Positions 1 to 10,000 of a stretch of 42,141 nt of DNA are shown one piece after another (position 1 is the first letter of the stretch; each line of letters starts with the position of its first letter). The DNA comes from Kitasatospora phosalacinea (lineage in GTDB: Bacteria; Actinomycetota; Actinomycetes; Streptomycetales; Streptomycetaceae). The stretch spans positions 1 through 42,141 of the forward strand of contig NZ_JNYE01000103.1 of the NCBI RefSeq assembly GCF_000717185.1. Reading direction: 5' to 3'. Below the pieces are notes generated by a model. That model worked only from the letters and a program-made list of their open reading frames with translations. It was not told the DNA's origin and ran no database searches. Made by a program: the position numbers and the translations under genes.

Positions 1-906
1 GGCAGACGCGGGCTCGGGCGCGGACGGGGTGGCGGGGGTGGGCCCGGCCACCGGGGCGGGGGTGGGGGTGGCTCGGCTCGGGGTGGGCCGTGCCGGGGTG
101 CCGGGCGCTGCCGTTGCGGCCTGCCGCGGAGCGTCCGCCTCACCGGAGCCCTCGCCGCGCTCGTCGCACTCGCCGCGCAGGATGCGCTCGTACGCGGTGT
201 TCAGGGCGCGGCCCGGGTCGACGCCGAGGCGGTCGGCGAGGGCGTCCCGGGTGCGGTGGTACCAGTCGATGGCGTCGGACTGCCGTCCGGCCCGGAAGAG
301 GGCGAGCATCAGTGCGGCGACCAGGGACTCGCGCAGCGGGTGGGCGACCGTTTCGGTGCGCAGCAGTTCGGCGGCGCGGGCGGGGTCGCCGAGGCGCTGG
401 AGGTGGTCGGCGAGGGCTTCGACGGCGGCGATCCGGTTCTCCTCCAGGGTCTGCCGCCAGGCTGCCAGCGGGGCGCTGGTGACGGTGCCGGTGAGGGCGG
501 GTCCGTGCCAGAGGCCGAGGGCGCGTTCGAGGGCGCCGACCGCTTCGGTGGAGCGTCGTTCGCCGCGGGCGGCGGCCGCCAGGGCGTCGAACTGCTCGAC
601 GTCGAGCAGTCCTTCGGGCAGGTGCAGGGTGTAGGCGTCGCCCGCGGTGGTGAGCCGGACGCCGTGCCGGTCGGCGTGCGCGGCGGCGAGCAGGGCGCGC
701 AGCCGCGAGACGTGGCTCTGCACGACGGTGCGGGCGTTGGCGGGCGGTTCGTCCACCCAGAGCGCCTCGGTGAGTTGGGCGACGGACACCGCGCGGTTGC
801 GGCGCAGCAGCAGGAGGGCGAGCAGGCTGCGCCGTTTCTCCGGTCCGAGGTGTAGTGCGCCGTCGGCCCCGTCGGCCGCGACTGCGCCCAGCAGCCGGAA
901 TTTCAC
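1..906 (-). CDS. SARP/AfsR-type transcriptional regulator with BTAD domain (partial, runs off the window)
   Basis: The first 302 residues are present; the C-terminus lies beyond the window edge. Residues about 1-90 form an OmpR-like winged helix (start MKFRLLGAV, then RRSLLALLLLRRNRAVSV, LWVDEPP, VQSHVSRLR). Residues about 95-240 form the bacterial transcriptional activation domain (BTAD), with TPR-like helices and the typical LFRAGRQSDAIDWYHRTR stretch. A Pro/Ala/Thr linker at about 250-302 leads off the edge, so further domains such as an NB-ARC ATPase are possible but unseen. The GTG start at 906 is chosen because the SARP N-terminus (MKFRLLG) begins there. SARPs activate operons by binding direct repeats that overlap the -35 region. 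The gene follows the giant T7SS-linked gene on the same strand after a strong terminator, so it probably has its own promoter. Confidence 0.85.
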   Translation of the reverse strand, partial: MKFRLLGAVAADGADGALHLGPEKRRSLLALLLLRRNRAVSVAQLTEALWVDEPPANARTVVQSHVSRLRALLAAAHADRHGVRLTTAGDAYTLHLPEGLLDVEQFDALAAAARGERRSTEAVGALERALGLWHGPALTGTVTSAPLAAWRQTLEENRIAAVEALADHLQRLGDPARAAELLRTETVAHPLRESLVAALMLALFRAGRQSDAIDWYHRTRDALADRLGVDPGRALNTAYERILRGECDERGEGSGEADAPRQAATAAPGTPARPTPSRATPTPAPVAGPTPATPSAPEPASA

Positions 907-944
907 CGTGTACCCCCCACGTGGTGCCTTGTCCGGTCAGGGAG

Positions 945-965
945 GTTATCCGGTCGTTATCCGGT
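945..965 (-). promoter_or_regulatory. Direct repeat with 11-bp phasing upstream of the SARP gene
   Basis: On the plus strand GTTATCCGGT occurs at 945-954 and again at 956-965, exactly 11 bp apart. A related CTTGTCCGGT lies at 928-937. SARP regulators are known to bind direct repeats with 11-bp (one helical turn) periodicity, so this is a candidate SARP operator 40-60 bp upstream of the GTG start. Autoregulation is inference. Confidence 0.45.
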
Positions 966-970
966 GCATG

Positions 971-1026
971 CCACCGGGTCCCTGACCCGGTGGGTCCGCC
1001 GGGCCCGGGCAGGGGCCCGGCGGACC
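971..1026 (-). terminator. Two consecutive perfect hairpins after the giant gene
   Basis: The first hairpin has 9-bp perfect arms (CCACCGGGT at 971-979 with ACCCGGTGG at 985-993). The second has 14-bp perfect arms (993-1006 with 1013-1026) around a GGGCAG loop. They lie just downstream of the stop of the 5,040-aa gene and upstream of the SARP gene. This GC-rich, U-poor form is typical of streptomycete terminators. Confidence 0.75.
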
Positions 1027-1044
1027 TGTCGTTCTCCGGTTCGG

Positions 1045-4000
1045 TCAGGCGGACGCCTCCGGGGGCGCGCCCAGGCCCGCGGTGAACGCGCGCAGCGCGT
1101 CGACCCGGGCGGCAGCGGCGGCCCGGCGGGCGACCTCCGCCTGCTGCCCCGCGTCCGACGCGGCCGAGGCCTCCGACACGTCCGACACGGCCTCCGAGGC
1201 CGCCCCGGCCGCCGCGGGCGTGCGGTGGCGCAGGGTCAGTTCGCGGCTGCGGTCGGCGCGGGCGGTGACCCGGTAGTCCCAGTCCTGGCCGGACCCGGGC
1301 TTCCCGGCCACCCGGACGGTGACCTCGCTCGGGCGGGTGCCGGGCTTCAGGTAGGTGCCCTGTTCGATCTCCCTGATCCGGTCCGCCGGGTCGCCGTCGA
1401 GCGGGAACTCCCGGTGCAGCGGCAGTTCGGGGCCCGTCCCGCTGACGGTGAGGTGCAGCTGTCCGGGGCCGGGCGCCGCGCCCCGGAGCAGCGGTGCGAG
1501 GGCGTCGACGGCGGTGGCCATCGCGGCGGTGACCAGTTCGCTGGCCGGGCCGTGGTCGGTCCACGTCTCGCGGTGGACCTCGTACGGCTGCTGCGCGGAC
1601 CAGCCGTCCCGGGCGCCCTCGTACAGGTCGTCCAGGGTGACCGGCCCGTCGGCGGTGCGCCGGGCGAGGTGGTCGATGACCTGGCGGGCCTGCCCGGCGT
1701 CGGCGGCGGTGCCCTCCGGGGTGCGGAGCAGGTCGCCGAGCAGGGCGGAGGCGCCGGTGGAGGTGCCGCCGCCGAGTTCGACGAGCCGGTGGACGGCCCG
1801 GATCCGGGCCTCCCCGGCTGCCGTCCCGGCGGTGAACTCCCCGCCGTAGACGGCCCGTCCGAGCCGCACGGTGCCGGCCAGCTGCTCGCGTTCGGCGGGC
1901 GTGCGGGCGGTGTGGTCGAAGGGCGCCGCGTCGCCGTCCGCGGCCAGTGTCCGGTGGACGTCCTCCAGCAGCCGGGCGTTCTCGCCGAACCGCAGTTCGC
2001 CGTTCCGCCGGTCGCCGCTGAAGGCGAGGTAGTGGTCGCCCGGCACCTCGGAGGCGGTGGTCTCGGCCAGCGGGATGTCCACCGTGAACGGGACGACGCC
2101 CTTCTCGGTGACCGGCTTGCGGTCGTTGTCGAAGAAGGTCACCTCGACCTCGGCCGCGCCCCGGTAGCGGGCCATCGGGACGGCGTACTTGCCGTTGGAG
2201 ACGGTCTGGCCGGTGTCAGCGTGGCTGCCGCCCTCCCGCCACAGCCGCTGGGCGCCGCCGGTGATCCCGGCGTTGTGGGTGACGTCGCCGGTGACCGACG
2301 CGCCCACCAGGCCCTGCAGGCCCGCGTTGCGCGCCGACAGGTCGGCGTGGCCGACCCCGGACGAGGTGCTGTTGGACGGGCTGGACTCCACGGCCCTGTC
2401 GTCCGTCCGGTGCTCCAGCGAGACGACCTTGAGGCCGAGCTCCACGCCCTTGCCGCCGCCGAGCGACAGCCGCCCGGTCGGGACGCTCGCCGCGATCTCC
2501 GCGCCCTGGCTGGCGGTGCCGAACAGCGCCGACACGTGGCTGTGCGCGGCGACGGTCCCGACCACGGGCGCCATCTCCTGCCAGGCCGACCTGCCGAAGT
2601 ACTCCGCTCCGCGCAGCCGCAGCAGGTCCTGGATGCCGCCCGCGTCCTCGAGGAACCGCAGCACGTCGGTGTCGCGCAGGCCGGTCTCCCAGACCCGCTC
2701 CGGCGGGACCCGGACGGTGACCGGCGCGGGCGCCTGGGCCGGGACGGTCCGCGGCGGTGCGGTGGCGGCGTCGGGCTCCGCGGCCACCGGCACGGTCTCG
2801 CCGGTCTCCACGAGGGTCTCGAACCCGACCACCGCGGTGCGCCGCTGGTGGACCGACGGACCGAACCAGGGCCGCCGGGTGATGGTGAACTGCAGCTCCG
2901 CCTCGCCCCGGTAGGCGCTGCCGGGCAGCTTCGCCTTGGTCGCCGACCCGGCCGCGGTGCTGCTGGTGCGGACGTCCGCGTGCTCGTGCCCGCTGCCACC
3001 GGTGCCGGTCGCGCCGAGCGTCACCGAGACCGGCGCGGCCCCGACGGGCACCGCCCCGGTCAGCCCGGCCAGGCCCTGGTGGCTGTTGCCGCTGCCGCCG
3101 CTGTCCGCGAACGAACGCTGCACGTCGGTGCCGGTGTTGAACTCGGTGGTGCCCGAGTCGCCCAGGTGCTCCAGCCGGTCGCGGAGCACCGCGGAGACCC
3201 GCACCTCGGTCCGCCCGTGCCGGACCACGATCTCGTCCCCGGCCGTCATGCCCTTCAGCCGCGCCTGCAGCCGGTCCGGGGTGAGTTCCGCGTCCAGCTC
3301 GCGGCGGATGCCCGACCAGTCGTCGGCGAACGGGTTGCGCACCGACTTCGGTGCGCCGTCCGGACGTCCGGCGCTCTCGGTGCGTTCGCCGCCGCGGCGG
3401 AACCGGCTCGGCTTCCAGCCGGACTCCACCTGGGAGAGCAGCGACTCGCCCAGCGTCCGCCCCGGGTCGCCGGTACGGGCCCCCGGGTCGCCGGTGCGGG
3501 TCCCCGGCAGCGCGTGCACGTCGGTGACGATCGCCGAGGAGTCCAGCCGCCGCCCCTCGACGAAGCCCTTCGGCTGCTTCACGGTGGTGCGCGCCGTCGC
3601 CCCGCCGACCGGTTCGGCGTCCCGGGTCGGCACCGCCACCCGGGCCACCGCGCCGACCGGCCGGGTGACCGACCCGTCCGCCACGCCCAGCCGCTTGAAC
3701 TCCACCTTCACGTCGTACGCCGCGTTGACGTCGAACAGCACCGCGGGCTCCACGTGCTTGCCGCGGTTGGACGCCGAGCCGACCGTCTCCACGCCCTGGC
3801 CGTAGCTGCGGTCGAACCGGTGCGTGTAGCCGCCCGCGCCGTTCACCACGGGTGTCCTGAACCGGAGTTGGCCGCCGCCGTCGTGCCGGTTGCGCAGGTC
3901 CTGCACGCTGCCCTGGCCGCTGGAGGTGCGGGTGCCGGACTCGAACTCGTACTTGTCCGTCGCCGAGTGGTACGTCGCGCCCTCCACCCGGGCGGTGACG

Positions 4001-7000
4001 GTGATCTCGGCCGTCCAGGTCTTCCCGGAGACCGTCTCGGTGAGCTTGCCGCCGCGGGTCAGCTGGGACAGCTTCGCCTTGAGCGCGCCCCGTTCGAAGG
4101 TCGAGTCGATCTTCCGGTTCACCTCGTCCGCGGGCTCGCCGTGCTTCGCGCGGATCAGCTCCTCCACCGTGCTGCGCACCTTGTCCGCGCCGCTCAGGGT
4201 GTGCACCACGTAGGACGCGTTCAGCTCGTGCTGCTCCAGCATCCGGCGCGGCGCGGTGTGGGTGGCCTCCGGCTTCGGCGCCGGACTGCCCCCACCCGCA
4301 GTGGACTCGGCGTCCTTGCTCGGCGGACCGAAGGCCACCGTGCCGTCCTCGCCGCGCTGCGCCCGCACCTTGACGGTGTCCCGGGCGTCCATGCCCACCT
4401 CGACGCGCACCGGCGCCGACACGTCCGGGGCGGCGGTCGCCGCCTCGCCGGGGCGGCCGAAGTGGACGTCCACGGCCATCCGGGACCCGTAGATCACCTG
4501 CGGCGCACCGTACTTGCCGCTGGCGTACACCCGGTCGGCCTGCCGGCCCTGGCCGCCCGCCCGCTTGCGCTGCTGGCTGGACCCGGTGGCCACCAGGTCG
4601 GCGCCGGGCGTGCCCTTGGCGACCGGGCCGCCGAGCTGGCCGGTGCCCACGACCGTGCGGGAGAGCAGGCTGCGGTCCACGCTGAACGCGCCGGTCTCGC
4701 TGACCGTGTTCAGCTCGGCCTTGCCGTCCTCCCGGCGGTACGTCATCGACTCCACCCGGGCGGTCGCCGTGACGACCAGGTCCTCCTTGCCCGGGATCTT
4801 CACCTGCAGCGGCTCGCCCCGGGTCATCCCGGTCAGCCGGGCGGCCACGTTCGGCTGGCTGAGCCCGCGCAGCACGTGGTCGCGGATGCCGTCCCACTCG
4901 TCGCCGAACCGCTGCCGGCCCTTGGCGTCGACCGCCGCCCGCAGCGCGGCCGTCCCCTCCACGTCACGGACCACGACGGTCTCGCCGAGCCCGCCCGTCC
5001 CGTCGCCGCCGCGCCACACCGACTCCGGCGGCGCGGGGGTCTCCTGCGGCTCCGGCGCCTTCTGCTCCTTCTGCGTCTCCGGGGCCTCCGGGGCCTTCTG
5101 CTCCTTCGGGGCCTCCGGGGCCTCCGGGGCCTTCTGCGTCTCCGGGGCCTCCGGGGCCTTTTCGGCCGCCGCCACCGGCTCCGTGGTGTCCGCACGGTCC
5201 ACCAGCAGCCGGACGTCCGCCGAACCCGCCGGGTGCGCGACGCCCCGGCCGTTGAACGCCAGGTCGAAGTGGACCGGGCCCTCGTAACGGACGCCGGGCA
5301 CCTTCGACTTGCTGGTCAGCTGGGCCGTCCGGTTGTCGCCCTCGATCGCGATCCGGTCCCGGCCGAGCCGCCCGGCCGTGCTGCCGCCGAGCAGCGCGCC
5401 GCCGCCCGGCTTGAACACGTTGCCGACCCCGAGCTGGCCCGCGTGCCCGCGGTTGGTCACCGTGCTGTGCACCTGCTGCACGGTGGTGCCGATGTTGAAC
5501 TCGGTCTCCTTGGTGGTGCCGGTCTGCTTCAGCTCCCCGACCCGCGCGGTGATGTCGATGCTGGCGACGGTCCGGCCGTGCCGGTCGGTCAGCGCGACGG
5601 TGACCGGCTCGCCCGCCGTCATGCTCTTCAGGTTCTGCTGGAGCCGGTTGAAGTCGACCTCGGCGAGGACCTTCTCCCGCAGCTCGGGCCACTTCTCGCC
5701 GAACTCCCGCTGCCCGGCCGCCTCGACCCGGTCGAGCAGCGCCTCCACCGGCCGCTGGTCCGCCGAGTCGCGCGGCACCAGGTCCAGCACGATCTCCGGC
5801 CCGCCGACCCGGCCGCCCAGCAGGCGCTGCGGGGGCGTCCGCAGCTCGCCGACCGACCCGGCGTCGGCACGCGGCGGGACGGCGACCGTCATGCCGAGGT
5901 CCACCGTCTCGGTGCGGGCGGAACCGGTGCGCACCGGGGAGCCGTCGTGCCGCAGGTCGCCGAAGTCCAGCTCCAGCCGCATCTGCGACTCGAACACGTC
6001 GGCGGTCTCGGAGGTCTTGGACCGCGCCACCATGCCGCCCAGCGCGAGGTCGACCTCGCCCTCGCCCCGGTCGTGGAAGTAGCCGGCCAGCTCGAACGGT
6101 TCGGCGATCCCGGCCGAGTGCCGCGCCTGGACGCCGATGTTGGACTGCCACTGCGCGTCGTGCGCGGTGCCCGTCACCACCGTCCGGTCGGCGCCGTCCT
6201 CGAACTCGATCTTCTCGGTCCCCCGGTGGGTCGACCGGACGACCTCCCCGCTCAGCCTGACGCTGCCGCTCCACCCGTTCTTCTCGAACGGGGCCGTCCA
6301 CACCTCGCCCCGGGACAGCGCACCGAGCATCGGACGCAGCGTCGCCGGACCGAAGTACGCGTCCGCGAACGCCCGGGCCTCCGCCCGGTCACCCGGCACG
6401 GCCGCCGCCATCACCTCGACGACCTTCGCCCGGACGGCCGTCTCGTGCTCGGTCAGCCCGAGCACCAGGTCGTCGCCCGCGATCGGACGCGGACCGGTGT
6501 TCTTCGGGTTCGCCCGGTCCTTCGGGGCCACCGGCTCCGCGGCGGGGTCCTGGACGTCCGGCTTGGCCTCCGGCTCCGGGGTGGTGCTCTTCTGTTCGGG
6601 CTCCGGGACGGTGCTCTTCTGCTCCGGCTCCGGGGTGGCGTGCGCGACGGGGTCCGCCGGGCCGCTGCCGTCGTAGTGGTCGTCCTGGCGGTAGACCGTC
6701 ACCGGCCGCCCGCCCGCCGGTCCGAAGACCGCCCGGGCGACGCCGTCGTGGCCGACCACCCGCAGGCGCAGGCCCAGTGCGTGGGCGGCGGCGGCCGGGA
6801 GCATCTCGCCCGCGTCGGTCCGCCAGCGGGCCTCCCAGTCCCGGACGGTGCGCAGCAGGGCTTCGCGTTCGCGGGCGGACGGGGGCGGGGAGTTCTCGGT
6901 GAGGTGGGTGCCGACGGTCCGCCGCAACTGGACGGGGTCCATCCCGGCGAAGTTCGGGCGGGCGTCGGCGGGGAGGTAGCCGAGCAGCTCCTCGGTACCC

Positions 7001-10000
7001 AGCCCGCCCCGGGCGATCAGGTCGTTGCGGTAGTTGGAGACGACCTCGCTCGGCCACTGCTCCGGGGCCAGCGTGCTGAAGTGCCGCTCGACGGCGCCCT
7101 GGAGGTCCCGGACCGGGCTGCCGCCGCCCGCGTGTCCGGGCGCACTCACGGCGATCGAGTGGAGCAGGCAGAGCCCGTCCATCGGCACCGGCACCCGCGG
7201 CCCGACGGGCGGGAACTCCCGCTCGGCACCGCTGCGCTCGTCCTTCGGCGCAGGGGAGTTCGGCTCCGCCGGAACGGCCCCGTCCTTCGGCGGCACGACA
7301 GCCGACTCCGCCTTCGGGACCGCCGGAACGGACCTGTCCTTCGGAGGCACGACGGCCGACTCCGCCTTCGAAGCCGAGGAGTTCGGCTCCGCCTTCGGGA
7401 CCGCCGGGGTCGGCTCCTCGCCCTTCGGGGTCGGGGAGGCCGGTCGGCTCTCGTGGGGTGTGCTGCCGCCGTTCGGCGTGGCGGCCGTGGGACGGCCCAG
7501 TTGCGGCGGGGCGGAGGCGGAGCGGGCGCGGGGCGTGGTGCCCGCCGGGTGGGTGGTGCCCGCCGGGGCGGCGTCGGGGCGGACGGGTGCCGCGGGGTTC
7601 GCGGTGTCCTCTGGGCGGGCCGGGTGTTCGTCGTGCGGGGTGGTCGCGGCCGGTTCCGGTGTCGTGGCGGGTTCGGGCGTGCTGCGGCCGCCGGGGGTCG
7701 TGTCGAGGTCGGTGCGGCCGGTGCGGTCGGTGCTCGCGCCGGTTCCCGCGGGGGCGCCGAAGCGTTCCGCGAACCCGGGGTCGTGCGGCCCGGACACGGT
7801 GGTGCCGTGCGGGTCGGCGACGGAGGCCCAGACCGTCCAGTCGGGGCGGAAGTCCGCGGGCAGTCCGCCGCTGGCGGGGGTGACCTGGTGGTTGGTCGGG
7901 TCGGCCCAGCGCAGCGTGCCGTCCCGGTCGTGGACCAGGGCGACGGCGTGGGCGTCGCCGTGCGCCCCGGCGCCGAGGACGGTGGCGAAGCTGCCGGGGC
8001 CGCCCGCCCGCACCTGGTCCGTCAGCTTCTGCACCGCGTCCGGCCCCTGGCCGAACAGGGCGGGTGCTTCGGCGCGCTGCCACGGGGCGGTGCCGGGTGC
8101 GGGCGTCGCGGAGACCCGGGGCTGCCCGAAGTGGGTGTCCCGGTACGCCTCGACGTGCTCGACCCGGGCGGCCAGGTCGCCGCCGTGCCCGGCCGCCGGG
8201 TGCGGGTTGACCTTCTGGAGCAGCGAGTTGCTCATCGGCGGGTGCACCTTCGGCTCACCGCCGAGGTAGTCGACGAGTTCGCCGGTCCGCTGCTGCTGCT
8301 CGTGGACGGGCGGCTGCTCGTGGACGGGCGGCTGCTCCTGGGCGGGCGGCGGCGGGGACGCGTCCTCGTCCGGATCGGCCGTCCGCAGCCGCGCCTCGAT
8401 GGTGGCCGGGTCGGGCTGCCCGTCACCGCCCTCCCGCCGGAACCAGTCGGCCAGCCTGGTGGCCAGCTCGGCGGGGTGGCGCTGGCTCTCGGGCAGGTAG
8501 TTGAGCGCGTTCTCGACGACCGACTGGACCACGGTCTCGTGGAAGTAGTCGACACTCATGCCGACCGGGACGGGGTACTCCCCCTTGAGGAGCTGGTTCA
8601 CCATGTCCCAGGTCTCCAGGACCTCGGGGTCGTCACCCTGCTGGGTCCGGGACTCCGGCTGGTCCACCCGGCGTCGGACGTGCAGCTCCTCCTGGCCGCC
8701 CCACGGGGTCTTCGCGTCCAGGGTGAAGTCGCCGGTGCGGTCGTGGAAGAGCTGCTCGGTGTGCGCGCTCAGGCCGGGTTCGAAGCCGCCGATCCAGTGG
8801 CCGCCGTCCTTCACCGCCGCACCGAGCCGCTGCACGATGTCCGCGTCGCTCAGCGTCCCCCCTCGCGGGTCCTCCCAGCTGCCGAACCAGGAGTCCTTCT
8901 CCATCAGGAAGTCGAACTGGCGGCCCGCGCCGGTGCCCTGCAGGAACTCGTCGTACGTCATCGCGTGGAAGCGGACGTCCATCAGCGAGTTGTTGTCGGC
9001 GTCCCGCACCGAGAAGTGGGTGCCGTTGCTGCCGATCGGCTCCTTGACCACGGTGTGGCCGTCGGCGAGGCGCTCCAGCTTCTCCTGGATGGCCGCGCCC
9101 TTGCTGTCGAGGAACTGCGTCCGGTCGGGGACGTTGGGGTCGGTCGAGACGATGGTCAGGTCCTTGCTGCCGGTGGTGAAGACCGGGTGCTCCAGGTCGG
9201 CGTCGCCGCCGAGGTAGAGCAGCGACCCGCCGCCGTGCTCGCCGTTGGCGAGGCCCTCGTTGAGCCGGACCATCGGCTCGTTGCGGCCCTGCATGCTGAC
9301 GCCCATGTGCCAGCGGCCCAGCTCGCGCGGGTCCACCCACTCCGGGTGGCGGCCGAGCTGGCCGTCCACGGCCGGGGTCCGTTCGCCGTCGCCGAAGAGG
9401 TAGTGGACGGTCTCGGCGCTGGCGCCGTTCTGCATCGCGTGCACCAGTTCGCCGGTGCCGTCCGAGTGCAGTTCCCGGCCGAGGTGGGCGCCGAGCACCC
9501 GGTCGAAGTCGGCGCCGTCGGCCAGTGCCTCGCGCACCCGGTCGGCCGCCCCGGCGTCCTGCGGGCCGAAGCGCTCGGTCAGCCGGGTGATCACCCGGTC
9601 CGGGTCCCCGCCCAGGTCCAGCCCGGCCTTCTGCAGCGCCTTCTGCTCACCGTCCCGCGCGTTCTGACCGTCCCGCGCGTTCTCGCCGTCCCGCGAACTC
9701 TCGCCGGGCGGGGGCGGCGAGGGGAGGTCCTCGTCGCCGCTCACCAGGCGACGGTCCTTCAGCGCGTCCAGTTCCTGCTGCCGTTCCTCGGCCCGCCGCT
9801 CGTCCAGCCGCTGCTGGCCCTCGGTCAGGTCGCGGGGCTCGCCGCTCTCGCGCTGCCGCTCGGTCTCCGCGCGCGTCTCGGCGATCCGCTCGTGGTCCTG
9901 GGCCGTCCACGGGCCGCAGGTCTGCGGTTCCTCGTGCTCGGGGCGCTGCCCCTGGCCCTCGCGGTCGTCCGGGTAGTGCCCGGGCTGGTGGGTCTCGTTG

